Shown here: one piece after another, positions 42,897-51,700 of the stretch
Layout of the letters: the number at the start of each line of letters is the position of its first letter
Numbering within the stretch: the first letter of the stretch is position 1
From: Pseudomonas sp. dw_612
Lineage (GTDB): Bacteria; Pseudomonadota; Gammaproteobacteria; Pseudomonadales; Pseudomonadaceae
Direction of reading: 5' to 3'
DNA: 56,763 nucleotides
Assembly (NCBI RefSeq): GCF_018449725.1
Contig: NZ_JAAVVC010000030.1
Span: 1 to 56,763, forward strand
Position numbers and translations under genes: made by a program
The notes under the pieces: generated by a model
Databases searched by the model: none
What the model was told of the DNA's origin: nothing
The model's input: only the letters and a program-made list of their open reading frames with translations

Positions 42897-44003
42897 ATGA
42901 CCACTTTAAACAGCACCCCACGCGCCGACGGCTTCTACATGCCTGCCGAGTGGGCGCCACAAACCCAGACCTGGATGATCTGGCCCGAGCGCCCGGACAA
43001 CTGGCGCCTGGGCGGCAAACCCGCGCAAGCCGCGCACGTCGCTGTGGCCAAGGCCATCGCCCGTTTTGAACCGGTGACCGTGGCGGTTTCCGCCGGCCAA
43101 TATGAAAACGCCCGCGCCCGACTCGACGTGCCGAATATCCGCGTGGTCGAGATGTCCAGCGATGACGCCTGGGTTCGCGACACCGGCCCGACCTTCGTCA
43201 TCAATAACAGTGGCGAAGTCCGTGGCGTGAACTGGGATTTCAACTCCTGGGGCGGTTTTGATGGTGGTCTGTATTCGCCCTGGAATCGCGATTCCCAGGT
43301 TGGCGGCAAGATTCTCGAGATCGAGCGCAGCCAACGCTACCGCACTGAGGGCTTCGTGCTCGAAGGCGGGTCGATTCACGTCGATGGCGAAGGCACGCTG
43401 ATTACCACCGAAGAATGCCTGCTCAACCGCAATCGCAATCCACACCTGAACCGTGCAGACATCGAAGCGGTGCTCAGCGCGAATCTGGCTGTGGATAAAA
43501 TCATCTGGCTGCCGGACGGTTTGTTCAACGACGAAACCGACGGGCATGTGGATAACTTCTGCTGCTACGTGCGTCCGGGCGAAGTATTGCTGGCCTGGAC
43601 CGATGACCCGCTGGACCCGAACTACCCGCGCTGCCAGGCGGCGATGAAAGTGCTGGAAAGCAGCACCGACGCCAAAGGTCGCCCATTCACGGTGCACAAG
43701 ATGCCGATTCCGGGGCCGTTGTATGCGACCGAGGAAGAGTGCGCGGGTGTCGATCCGGTGGACGGCACTCAGGAACGCAATCCTACCGTTCGTCTGGCCG
43801 GTTCCTACGTGAACTTCCTGATCGTCAACGGCGGCATTATCGCGCCGAGCTTCGACGATCCGCTGGACGGCCCGGCCAAAGAGATTTTGCAGAGCCTGTT
43901 CCCGCAACATGAAGTAGTGATGGTGCCGGGCCGCGAACTGTTACTGGGCGGCGGTAACATCCACTGTCTTACCCAACAGCAGCCCGCGCCGCACAACGAG
44001 TGA
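42897..44003 (+). CDS. aguA: Agmatine deiminase
   Basis: This 368-residue guanidino-group hydrolase of the PAD_porph type converts agmatine to N-carbamoylputrescine and ammonia. Conserved parts: WPERPDNWRLG near the start, DDAWVRDTGPTFVIN, TDGHVDNFCCYV (catalytic His) and the C-terminal LLGGGNIHCLTQQQP with the nucleophilic Cys. The ATG at 42897 starts 4 bp after aguB. A strong terminator follows at 44073. Confidence 0.95.
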   Translation: MTTLNSTPRADGFYMPAEWAPQTQTWMIWPERPDNWRLGGKPAQAAHVAVAKAIARFEPVTVAVSAGQYENARARLDVPNIRVVEMSSDDAWVRDTGPTFVINNSGEVRGVNWDFNSWGGFDGGLYSPWNRDSQVGGKILEIERSQRYRTEGFVLEGGSIHVDGEGTLITTEECLLNRNRNPHLNRADIEAVLSANLAVDKIIWLPDGLFNDETDGHVDNFCCYVRPGEVLLAWTDDPLDPNYPRCQAAMKVLESSTDAKGRPFTVHKMPIPGPLYATEEECAGVDPVDGTQERNPTVRLAGSYVNFLIVNGGIIAPSFDDPLDGPAKEILQSLFPQHEVVMVPGRELLLGGGNIHCLTQQQPAPHNE

Positions 44004-44072
44004 GTGGGGTTGTAACAGCTTGAGTTGATTGCATAATCAGCCTCGCAAACGTTTCCCCGTTTCGCCTTACAG

Positions 44073-44107
44073 AAAGCCCGCAGCCCGTCAGGACCGCGGG
44101 CTTTTTT
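44073..44107 (+). terminator. Terminator of the agu operon
   Basis: AAAGCCCGC-AGCCCGTCAGGACC-GCGGGCTTTTTT: a stem of 9 pairs with a T-run, 70 bp after the aguA stop. Confidence 0.88.
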
Positions 44108-44247
44108 GTATCCACTCATCGACAGGTTGGAAACATTGGCACAGCTCTTGTATCTGTCATGAGGCAAAACAGGGAGGGGAGAACTGCGATGTTCTGTCAT
44201 AAACCTTGGATAAGTTAGCCGCTCACAAACCGGGAGAGAGCGCCGAA

Positions 44248-44460
44248 ATGAACGCCGAAGTTAACGTAGTGAGCGAGCGGACATTGCATCCCCTGGCAGT
44301 CAATGGCGAATCGCTCCAGATCCTTGCGCACTGGTTGAAATCCAATGGAACGCGTCAGATCAGGGAACCTGATCCGCGCCGGATGATGATCGAGCGCTAC
44401 CCCGCTGGTTTGTTCAGCGAGGCGGAACTGGACGCGTTGTGGGATGTGATGGAAGGATAA
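44248..44460 (+). CDS. Hypothetical short protein
   Basis: This 70-residue protein begins MNAEVNVVSERTLHPLAVNG and ends LFSEAELDALWDVMEG. The start at 44248 has GGAGAG nine bases upstream; a TTG at 44206 is in frame but less likely. No family recognised. It sits between two terminators, so it is a unit of its own. The composition is like neighbouring core genes. Confidence 0.65.
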   Translation: MNAEVNVVSERTLHPLAVNGESLQILAHWLKSNGTRQIREPDPRRMMIERYPAGLFSEAELDALWDVMEG

Positions 44461-44482
44461 AAAGAAGAACAAAGGATTGATG

Positions 44483-44512
44483 AAAGCGCTGCCGGGAGGG
44501 CGGCGCTTTTTT
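44483..44512 (+). terminator. Terminator after the short hypothetical gene
   Basis: AAAGCGCtGCC-GGGAG-GGCGGCGCTTTTTT: GC-rich stem with a T-tail, 22 bp after the stop at 44460. Confidence 0.85.
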
Positions 44513-44548
44513 ATGGGAGAAGGTTTTCGCGACCACTGAAGATCAAAA

Positions 44549-44640
44549 TGTGGGAGCGGGCTTGCTCGCGAAGACGGTGTGTCAGTCAACGGATATGTTG
44601 AAGCTGAAGGCCCCTTCGCGAGCAAGCCCGCTCCCACAGG
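44549..44640. repeat. REP pair
   Basis: TGTGGGAGCGGGCTTGCTCG (44549) and the inverse CGAGCAAGCCCGCTCCCACA ending near 44639. It lies at the 3' end of the siderophore-receptor gene. Confidence 0.9.
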
Positions 44641-44672
44641 ATTGATGTGGACCCAACAACCGTGGCCAGTGT

Positions 44673-46769
44673 TTAGAAGCTGTAGGTCCCGGTCACCACC
44701 AGGCTGCGCGGCGCACCCGGCTGGATCTGATACTGGCTGGTGGCCGACGCGTAATAGGTCTTGTCGCTGATGTTGTTCAACGCCGCGCGCAAATCCCAAT
44801 CCTTCTGCCGGAACCCGGCCAAGGCATCCCAACGCCCATAACCTGGCAGGACGGTGGTGTTGAGGTTATCGGCATAACGCTCGCCCACCAGGGTCAGACC
44901 GGTTTCTGCGTACCAGCCCATCTCGGGCTTCCAGGTCAGGAACAGACTGCCGTTGTGCTTGGCCACGTTGCTGATGCGTTTGCCTTCAAAACCGTTGTTG
45001 TCCTTGACGACGGTCGCGTCCTGCACACCCACGCCACCGCGCACATACCAGTTGCCACCGAGCTTGCCGGTGCCGGTCAGCTCGATGCCACGGGAGCGTT
45101 GCTCGCCGGTGAGCAAGGTAATGGTCGGGTTGAGCGGATCGCTGGTGCGGCGGTTGTAGAGTTCCAGTTCGTAGATCGCCAGGGTGGTGCTCAAGCGATC
45201 GTCGAGCCAGTCGCTCTTCACGCCGATTTCCTTCTGCTTGGTCAGCTCCGGGCTCAAGTCGTTGCTATTGCCGGCCACGCCCGGCGTGATGCCGATCAAG
45301 CCGCCGCCCACCGGGGAAAACGTCTTGGTCCAGGAGGCGTAGAAGGAATGATTCTGCAGCGGTGTCCAGACGATGCCTACGCGAGGGCTGGTGCTGTGGC
45401 TGTCGCGATCTTCGGAAATGTCCCGCAGCTTTTTGGTCGACTCGATGTCGAAGGTGTCGTAACGCAACCCGGCCAGCAGTTGCCATTGATCGTTCAGGCG
45501 CAGTTGGTCTTGCACGTACACCGCGCGGCTTTCGACTTCGGTGTGGTTGTCGCTGGACACCTGCATGCGCCCGGTGTGGCGCAAATCGCGGTTCGGGTTG
45601 TACAGGTCCAGTGCGGGTACGGGAGAGCTGCCGGCCCCTGAGGTGGCGGCGTTGTACAACTTCGGATCGCGGCGCTGGCTGCCGATCTCGATACCGGTCA
45701 GCAAGCGATGCTCAAGGCCGAAAGTGTCGAAACCACCTTCCAGTTCGACGTTGTTGAACACGTTGCGGGTGGTCAGGTCTTGTTGCCAGTGCTGGCGAGT
45801 GACCTTTTGTGTCGCCGGGGTGTAGCCCGTCAGGTAGGTGTTATCGAAATCGCTGTCGAGTTTGAACACGCCCAAGGTATGGCGCAGTTGCCAGTTATCG
45901 CTCAGTTCATAACTGAGTTTCGAGCGTAGGGATTGCGACTTGTCGTCGATGAAATCGTGATCGTTGCCGTAGGTCGTATCCCGTCCGACATCTGCCGGAC
46001 GTCCGTTTACACCGGGAACGCCGCGATCCGGCGTACGGTTGTAGCGGCTGTATTCGTACTGCACCAGCCAGTTCAGGTCCGGCGTCAGTTGCCAGCTCAT
46101 GGACGGCGCGAACAGTTGGCGGTTGCCGCTGACGCCGTCGCGGAAGCTGTTCTCATCCATGTTGCCCATGTTCAGGCGCAGGCTGATGTTCTCACTCGGG
46201 TCGGTGCTGAGGTCGGCATAAAGGCTGCGCAAATCTTCACTGCCGCCCTGGGCCTCAATGGTCGAGCGCCGACCGAATTCCGGCAGCTTGCTGACGCGGT
46301 TGACGATCCCGCCCTGGCTGCCACGGCCATACAACACGGCGGCCGGGCCCTTGAGCACTTCGATGCGTTCGATGTTGTGCAAGTCGCGCACGTATTGGCT
46401 GTCGTCACGGATGCCGTCGAGGTAGAAATCGTTGCTGGCGTCGAAACCACGGATGCGCAGGCTGTCGAATCGGGTGTCGGCGCCGCTGCTGACGTTGGGA
46501 ATGCCGCTGAGTGCGGTGCCCAGGTCGTTGGTGCCGTAATCCACGACGTTAGCGGTTTTTATCGAATCGATGGCTTGCGGCACATAGCGCACTGGCGTGG
46601 CGGTGCGCGTGGCGGTGCTGGTTGCTTTCACCCGTGGGTCGTCGGCTTCAGCCGTTTCGGCGCTGATGGATGTTTCGGGTAAAACGGTGGTCGCGGCACC
46701 GGCGAAACCGGCAGACAACAAAGCAGAAAAGCTAAGGGTAACGGGCGTTAAGCGGAACGGGGCAGGCAT
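44673..46769 (-). CDS. TonB-dependent siderophore receptor
   Basis: This 698-residue outer-membrane receptor has a signal peptide (cleavage near FAGA-ATT), a plug domain (RIRGFDASNDFYLDGIRDDS; IERIEVLKGPAAVLYGRGSQ) and a 22-strand barrel ending in the C-terminal GTYSF aromatic. It belongs to the TonB-siderophore family (FhuA/FiuA/FoxA-like). The N-terminal signalling extension found in FpvA-type transducers is absent, so it does not use a sigma/anti-sigma relay. A Fur box precedes the gene. The ligand cannot be told from the sequence. Confidence 0.9.
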   Translation of the reverse strand: MPAPFRLTPVTLSFSALLSAGFAGAATTVLPETSISAETAEADDPRVKATSTATRTATPVRYVPQAIDSIKTANVVDYGTNDLGTALSGIPNVSSGADTRFDSLRIRGFDASNDFYLDGIRDDSQYVRDLHNIERIEVLKGPAAVLYGRGSQGGIVNRVSKLPEFGRRSTIEAQGGSEDLRSLYADLSTDPSENISLRLNMGNMDENSFRDGVSGNRQLFAPSMSWQLTPDLNWLVQYEYSRYNRTPDRGVPGVNGRPADVGRDTTYGNDHDFIDDKSQSLRSKLSYELSDNWQLRHTLGVFKLDSDFDNTYLTGYTPATQKVTRQHWQQDLTTRNVFNNVELEGGFDTFGLEHRLLTGIEIGSQRRDPKLYNAATSGAGSSPVPALDLYNPNRDLRHTGRMQVSSDNHTEVESRAVYVQDQLRLNDQWQLLAGLRYDTFDIESTKKLRDISEDRDSHSTSPRVGIVWTPLQNHSFYASWTKTFSPVGGGLIGITPGVAGNSNDLSPELTKQKEIGVKSDWLDDRLSTTLAIYELELYNRRTSDPLNPTITLLTGEQRSRGIELTGTGKLGGNWYVRGGVGVQDATVVKDNNGFEGKRISNVAKHNGSLFLTWKPEMGWYAETGLTLVGERYADNLNTTVLPGYGRWDALAGFRQKDWDLRAALNNISDKTYYASATSQYQIQPGAPRSLVVTGTYSF

Positions 46770-46812
46770 CTGAAGCGCATCCGAAAGGGGGAAGGAATTC
46801 GAGGGTGCGAAT

Positions 46813-46831
46813 GGTAATGCTTGCTATTTAC
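46813..46831 (-). promoter_or_regulatory. Candidate Fur box upstream of the receptor
   Basis: Read on the minus strand, GTAAATAGCAAGCATTACC matches 13 of 19 positions of the Fur consensus GATAATGATAATCATTATC, 44 bp before the ATG. Iron-repressed control fits a siderophore receptor. The rest of 46770-47023 holds the promoter of the DsbA-like gene. Confidence 0.55.
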
Positions 46832-47023
46832 TTCCGTTAATTATTCCTGAGAAGTTCCTCTGATTGATTGTTTCAACTTGTGTCGAGGTTGATACCGTCA
46901 CGCGGTAAAGGAATTCGACCGATTCATGAAACAGACTGAACGCCATTCCGGCGTTTTTCCGAAACGGTCTGAGGGCTAGGCTGCCGGCATCGATTTTTCC
47001 TACATTTTCGCCGGAGCTTTCCT

Positions 47024-47695
47024 ATGAACCTTCACTACATTTACGACCCGTTGTGCGGCTGGTGCTACGGCGCCAAACCGTTGGTGAAAGCGGCTCAGGC
47101 CGTATTGCCAGTGATCGTCCACGGTGGCGGCATGATGAGCGGAGCCAACCGCCAGACCGTTTCGCCACACCTGCGCAACTACGTGATGCCCCACGACCGG
47201 CGAATCGCCGAGTACACCGGCCAGCCGTTTGGTGAGGCGTATTTCGAAGGATTGCTGCGCGATGAAACGGCGGTCTTCGATTCCACTCCACCCATCGCTG
47301 CCGTGCTGGCCGCCGAACAGATGGCTGGCCGTGGACTGGAGTTGTTGGGGCGTTTGCAGGCAGCTCACTATGTGGAGGGACGACGCATCGCCGACGAAGC
47401 GGTGTTGTGTGAACTCGCGAGCGGTCTCGGTCTTGAACTTCAAGCCTTCCAGAGGGCTTTCGAGCAAGCAGATACCGACGGTCACATCAAGCAAAGCCGC
47501 GCACTTCTGGCCAGTGTTGGCGGCCAGGGTTTCCCGACGTTCGTTCTGGAACAGAACGGCCAATTCACGTTGATCGACATCGGCCCGTGGCTGGGCAAGC
47601 CAGAAGTCTTCGCGGCCTGGCTGAGGCAATCGCTGCCAGCCCAAGCTTCTTCATCCGGGTTTCAAGCCTGTGGCCTCGACGGCTGCGCCGACTGA
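47024..47695 (+). CDS. DsbA-family thioredoxin-like protein
   Basis: This 223-residue protein has a CGWC active-site motif right at the N-terminus (YDPLCGWCYGAKPL, about 7-20), a DsbA-type helical insertion and the cis-Pro loop GGQGFPTFVLE (about 168-178). It lacks a signal peptide, so it probably acts in the cytoplasm. Relatives of the FrnE/2-hydroxychromene-isomerase branch do the same. Two extra cysteines near the end (FQACGLDGCAD) form a CxxxxC pair. The partner is unknown. Confidence 0.8.
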   Translation: MNLHYIYDPLCGWCYGAKPLVKAAQAVLPVIVHGGGMMSGANRQTVSPHLRNYVMPHDRRIAEYTGQPFGEAYFEGLLRDETAVFDSTPPIAAVLAAEQMAGRGLELLGRLQAAHYVEGRRIADEAVLCELASGLGLELQAFQRAFEQADTDGHIKQSRALLASVGGQGFPTFVLEQNGQFTLIDIGPWLGKPEVFAAWLRQSLPAQASSSGFQACGLDGCAD

Positions 47696-47852
47696 ATTCG
47701 CCTGGGATCGTGCAACGGGCACTCACAAACAAGCCATTTCTTAGAAGATTTTCGCCTAATCTCAGACGATTCATGAAATTGACACATGCTTGAGGGCGCG
47801 GATAGGATTCACGCCAACGCCTGTGGCCAACCGCCACGACCCACAAAATAAT

Positions 47853-47891
47853 AAAAGGCCCGCCGCGATTTATCGTGGGCGGGCCTTTTTG
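47853..47891 (+). terminator. Terminator between the DsbA-like gene and oprD-type gene
   Basis: AAAAGGCCCGCC-gcgatttatcgtg-GGCGGGCCTTTTTG: a very stable stem with a T-run, 158 bp after the DsbA-like stop and 85 bp before the porin ATG. It could simply end the upstream transcript, or act as an attenuator if the porin promoter lies upstream of it. Confidence 0.85.
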
Positions 47892-47975
47892 TTTCAGGGT
47901 GAAAAAAGAGCGCAACAGCGCCATTTCAGCCGTTCGGCACAGCGCGTATCAACCAGTAATAAGGAAAAGAACAAA

Positions 47976-49262
47976 ATGTTGAATAAGCGAATCAGCCTGA
48001 TCGCTCTGGGGATGTTGAGCGCTACACAGGTCATGGCTAACGACCAGGCCGAATCCAAGGGATTTGTTGAAGACAGCAGCCTCAAAGTGCTGCTGCGCAA
48101 CGCCTACATCAATCGTGACTACAAAGACGGCAACGCCGACAAATCCGAGTGGGGCCAAGCGGCCATCGGTACGTTCTCGTCCGGTTTCACCCAAGGCACC
48201 GTCGGTGTGGGTGTAAATGCTTTAGGTCTGTACGCACTCAATCTGGAGCGCAGTGAAGACCGGAGCGGTGCCCAAGGTATCGACTTCTTCAAGAAGGGTG
48301 ACAGCGGCAACCCGGCCAACGACCTGTCCAAGGGCGGCGCAGCCGTCAAATTCCGCCTGTCCAGCACCACGCTGACCTACGGCGACCAGATGCCGGAATT
48401 GCCGGTGCTGAACTACGACAACTCGCGCCTGCTGCCAGAAAGCTACACCGGCACATTGATCACCTCCAAAGAGATCAAAGGTCTGGTGCTGAATGCCGGT
48501 CGCTTCACCGCCGAATCGCGCAAAAGCGCTGAAGGCCGTGACAGTGGCGGCTTGAAGTCGATCAACGTATTGGGCGGTAGCTATCAGTTCACCGAACAGT
48601 TCAAAGCTGCGGTCTACGCGTCCGACGTCGAGGACGTGCTGAAGAAGCAATACGTGAACGCCAACTACGTGTTCCCGATCGACAAGGATCAGTCCCTGAC
48701 CCTGGACTTCAACGGCTACCGCACCAAACTGGACAATTCCTACGTCCGCGAAAACGGTATCACCGGCGACGACAACAAAATCTGGAGCCTGGCAGCGACC
48801 TTCGCCACCGGCCCGCACTCGTTCACCCTCGCTCATCAGCGCAGCACCGGCGACAGCAACCTGGGCTACGCCTACGGCGGCTATCAGCGCGATCAAAACC
48901 GTGTCGGCGATGGCGGCAACACCATCTACCTGGCCAACTCCTACTGGTCCGACTTCAATGCTGAAGACGAACGCAGCTGGCAGCTGGGCTACGGCCTGGA
49001 CTTCAGCACCTTCGGCGTTCCGGGTCTGAGCTATAACTTCGCCTACGTGCGCGGTGACAACATCACCACGTCCACCAGCGAGGGCGGCACCGAGCGCGAG
49101 ATCTTCAACCAGTTCAAGTACGTCGTGCAAAGTGGCCCGGCCAAAGACCTGAGCGTGAAGTTGCGCAGCTCGATCCTGCGTGTGTCGCAGAAATCCAGCG
49201 AGTACAACGTCAGCGGTAATGAAGTGCGTGTGTTCGTGGATTACCCGATCAATATCTTCTGA
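47976..49262 (+). CDS. OprD-family outer-membrane porin
   Basis: This 428-residue porin has a signal peptide (MLNKRISLIALGMLSATQVM then AND) and the OprD-type barrel. The N-terminal block GFVEDSSLKVLLRNAYINRD is diagnostic. Motifs GDQMPELPVLNYDNSRLLPE and GLSYNFAYVRGDNI are well known in OprD/OpdK. The ATG at 47976 has AAGGAAAAGAACAAA upstream. The family imports amino acids or small aromatic acids; the substrate is not evident. Confidence 0.92.
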   Translation: MLNKRISLIALGMLSATQVMANDQAESKGFVEDSSLKVLLRNAYINRDYKDGNADKSEWGQAAIGTFSSGFTQGTVGVGVNALGLYALNLERSEDRSGAQGIDFFKKGDSGNPANDLSKGGAAVKFRLSSTTLTYGDQMPELPVLNYDNSRLLPESYTGTLITSKEIKGLVLNAGRFTAESRKSAEGRDSGGLKSINVLGGSYQFTEQFKAAVYASDVEDVLKKQYVNANYVFPIDKDQSLTLDFNGYRTKLDNSYVRENGITGDDNKIWSLAATFATGPHSFTLAHQRSTGDSNLGYAYGGYQRDQNRVGDGGNTIYLANSYWSDFNAEDERSWQLGYGLDFSTFGVPGLSYNFAYVRGDNITTSTSEGGTEREIFNQFKYVVQSGPAKDLSVKLRSSILRVSQKSSEYNVSGNEVRVFVDYPINIF

Positions 49263-49290
49263 TGATCGCGTGAGTTGCTAAACGCTCTAA

Positions 49291-49321
49291 AAAAATCCCG
49301 ACTGGCTCGGGGTTTTTTTTT
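49291..49321 (+). terminator. Terminator after the OprD-type porin gene
   Basis: AAAAAATCCCGA-CTGGC-TCGGGGTTTTTTTT: 6-7 bp stem with a long T-run, 28 bp after the stop. Confidence 0.88.
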
Positions 49322-49493
49322 GCTGTTTTAGGGTGAAAACGTTCTAAAAGCGCTTTTTTTGGCATAAAAACGTCGATTCAAGCGATCTTTTTATGGCGCT
49401 TCAAGCAACGCTTGAGATGCCTGAAATTCTTTCTCATGGGACGGAAATCCTGCACCTAATAGATTAGGCCGCTCAATGCAGCGGAGACTAGTA

Positions 49494-50240
49494 ATGATCG
49501 TTTTAAACAGAGAAGTTGGCGAATCGCTACGGCGCGACAAATTTGTCAACGTCCAGGGTGGTGACTTCAATCTCTACGGTCATTTCGCCGACTTCGTCCG
49601 ACTGACCAGAAGTTGGGAAAACATGGAGCCGGACAGCTACTACGGCCAGGCCGAATCCGGTATGCGTTTCCGTCGCTACAGTGACTTCGAATACAACCCG
49701 GTGACCCGCGAGTTGAAGCAGCTGGAACACCGTGCCTATGTGCAGTCCAAGGCCAACAACAGCTACGTCGGCGGAATGGTTCGCCACTTCCAGGACTTCT
49801 CCGATGAAGTGATTAATTCGCCGGTGATGCGCAGCCTCATCGACATCGACTTTGAGGTGTACAAAAACGTCCTGCCGCCGGAGTTGCACGATGAAATCTG
49901 GCAATGCCAGATCCATCAGATCCGCATCGAGATCAAGCCGGGCAAACAACTGGAAATTACCCCTGAAGGCATCCATTGCGATGGTTATCCGTTCAGCGGT
50001 GTGCACTTCTGGGGGCGCAACAATGTGGAGGGCGCCGAGAGTCGTCTCTATAGCGCTCATGAAGAGCAATTGGCGTCGACGACGTATCAGGAAATCCTCG
50101 ACACCACCTTCTTCCTCGATCGCGATATGCGCCACTACGTGACCCCTGCGCGCAATGTCCACTCCCACGACATGGCGTACCGGCAAATCCTGGCGATTTC
50201 TTTCTCGCGGCCCGGGACCGCTTTCGACATTGTTCGCTGA
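49494..50240 (+). CDS. 2OG-Fe(II) dioxygenase, PF10014 family (putative amino-acid hydroxylase)
   Basis: This 248-residue protein belongs to the 2OG-Fe dioxygenase family that includes bacterial L-isoleucine 4-hydroxylase. The metal ligands can be placed at H161-x-D163 (GIHCDGYPFSGV) and H214 (RDMRHYVTPARN), with R220 or R230 for 2-oxoglutarate. The block VHFWGRNNVEGAESRLYS is typical of the family. The ATG at 49494 has GGAG upstream. It leads an operon with a GNAT acetyltransferase and AzlCD exporter genes. The amino-acid substrate is unproven. Confidence 0.78.
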   Translation: MIVLNREVGESLRRDKFVNVQGGDFNLYGHFADFVRLTRSWENMEPDSYYGQAESGMRFRRYSDFEYNPVTRELKQLEHRAYVQSKANNSYVGGMVRHFQDFSDEVINSPVMRSLIDIDFEVYKNVLPPELHDEIWQCQIHQIRIEIKPGKQLEITPEGIHCDGYPFSGVHFWGRNNVEGAESRLYSAHEEQLASTTYQEILDTTFFLDRDMRHYVTPARNVHSHDMAYRQILAISFSRPGTAFDIVR

Positions 50241-50253
50241 ACAGCTCGACCTC

Positions 50254-50691
50254 ATGGACAGCGCCTCGGCATCGGTGATGCTGTGGCGGGCCAATGCCAA
50301 GGATGCGCTGCGCCTGGAGCGCTTTTTCCGGCAGTTCGACGAAGTGTCGTTCTGCGAATGGCAGGACGCCAAATGCCTGCGTGGTGTGTTGGTGCAGAAG
50401 ACCACCACCGCGTACCTGGCGCTCGACCTCAGTGGCGAAGTGGTCGGCGCGGTGCTGGGCGGCATGCTCGGCAGTCGCGGCACCATCAACCATTTGGCCG
50501 TGAGCCCGCAATATCGCGCCCAAGGCGTGGGCCAGCGTTTGGTGGAAGCGGCCTCGGCGGACATGAAGCGCGTCGGTGTGCTGCGGATGTTCCTGTTCGT
50601 CGACGATGCTAACCTTGCCGGCAAGCGATTTTGGACTGCCCAGGGTTTTTGCGAGCCGCGTGGCGAAACGACCTTTGAGAGGGACCTATGA
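50254..50691 (+). CDS. GNAT-family N-acetyltransferase
   Basis: This 145-residue acetyltransferase has the core GNAT fold. Motif A is INHLAVSPQYRAQGVGQRLV (acetyl-CoA pyrophosphate-binding Q-x-x-G-x-G/A), followed by FVDDANLAGKRFWTAQGFCE. The ATG at 50254 (MDSASASVML) is 13 bp after the dioxygenase stop with a weak SD, so coupling is likely. It overlaps azlC by 4 bp. It may acetylate the hydroxylated amino acid or detoxify it; this is a guess from context. Confidence 0.8.
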   Translation: MDSASASVMLWRANAKDALRLERFFRQFDEVSFCEWQDAKCLRGVLVQKTTTAYLALDLSGEVVGAVLGGMLGSRGTINHLAVSPQYRAQGVGQRLVEAASADMKRVGVLRMFLFVDDANLAGKRFWTAQGFCEPRGETTFERDL

Positions 50692-51404
50692 ATGAGACGT
50701 CCAGCAGCCAGCCGCTGATGGTCGAGCCGCAGCCTTCGCGCACCTTTGCAGAAGCCAGCCCGGTGGTGGCCGGTTACTTCACGGTGTCGTTTGTGTTTGG
50801 TTTGATGGCCGTCAACGCCGGGTTGCCCGTGTGGTTGCCGGTTGCGATGTGCCTGTTCGTGTATGCCGGAGCTTCGCAGTTCGCCGCGTTGGCGCTGATC
50901 TCCAGCGGCGCTTCGCTGACCACGATTATCCTCACCACGTTTTTGATCAACGCGCGGCACATGCTGATGTCGGTCTATATGGCCAAGGCGTTGCGGGCGT
51001 TGGGGCTCAGTCGTTTTGAACGTTGGTGTTATGCCGGCGGACTGACCGATGAATCGTTCGCTTTCCACAGCGTGAAACTGGGCAGCGGCGCGCCGGTCAA
51101 CGTGCGTTACCTGATCGGCTTCAACCTGTTCTGTCACACCTCGTGGGTGATCGGCGGTTTGCTCGGGGCGATTTGCGCGCAGTACGCTTCGCACTTGATC
51201 AAATATCAACTCGACTACGCCCTGACCGCGATGATGCTCTACGTGCTGGTGTCGCTGTGCAACACCCGCAACAAGCTGATCGCCGCTGCGGCCGCCGTCG
51301 CCTGCATGGGCGCCTTGAGCCTGGTCGGCAGCTCGCCGTTCAACGTGTTTATCGCCACATTCGTGGGTTGCGGGGTGGGTGTATGCCTGACCAAACGTTC
51401 CTGA
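50688..51404 (+). CDS. azlC: AzlC-family branched-chain amino-acid exporter, large subunit
   Basis: This 238-residue inner-membrane protein has about seven hydrophobic segments. AzlC signatures are SQFAALALISSGASLTTIIL, INARHMLMSVYMAK and TDESFAFHS. With AzlD it exports branched-chain amino acids or their analogues by a proton-driven mechanism. The start overlaps the GNAT stop (ATGA), and azlD starts inside its 3' end. Confidence 0.9.
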   Translation: MNETSSSQPLMVEPQPSRTFAEASPVVAGYFTVSFVFGLMAVNAGLPVWLPVAMCLFVYAGASQFAALALISSGASLTTIILTTFLINARHMLMSVYMAKALRALGLSRFERWCYAGGLTDESFAFHSVKLGSGAPVNVRYLIGFNLFCHTSWVIGGLLGAICAQYASHLIKYQLDYALTAMMLYVLVSLCNTRNKLIAAAAAVACMGALSLVGSSPFNVFIATFVGCGVGVCLTKRS

Positions 51405-51700
51405 TCCTGGTCGTCGTGCTGATGATGGCCGTGACTTTCCTGCCGCGCGCGCTGCCGTTGCAGGTGAACACCGACCATTGGCCGCCCTTCGTCGCGCGGG
51501 CACTGGAATACCTGCCAGTGGCGATCGTCGCTGCGATCAGCCTCACGCCCTTGTTGATCAAGGACCAGCATGTGCAGCTCGATCGCCCGGAATTCTATGC
51601 CGCGATTCCGACGTTGTTATGTGCGTATTTCAGCAAAAACCTCTTTCTCAGTGTGGCGGTTGGGACGGCTGCGTACATTGCGCTCGGCTCGTTCATGTAG
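51383..51700 (+). CDS. azlD: AzlD-family exporter, small subunit
   Basis: This 105-residue membrane protein has four hydrophobic segments (TFLILVVVLMMAVTFLPRAL, then VAIVAAISLTPLL, AAIPTLLCAYFSKN and LFLSVAVGTAAYIAL). It is the partner of AzlC. The ATG at 51383 lies 22 bp inside azlC. The 3' end overlaps the convergent LysR gene by 84 bp. Confidence 0.9.
   Translation: MPDQTFLILVVVLMMAVTFLPRALPLQVNTDHWPPFVARALEYLPVAIVAAISLTPLLIKDQHVQLDRPEFYAAIPTLLCAYFSKNLFLSVAVGTAAYIALGSFM

Noticed and set aside
49527..51503. 658-codon minus-strand frame opposite the hydroxylase/GNAT/azlC genes
   Set aside because: Shadow; the plus-strand genes have clear motifs and start/stop overlaps.
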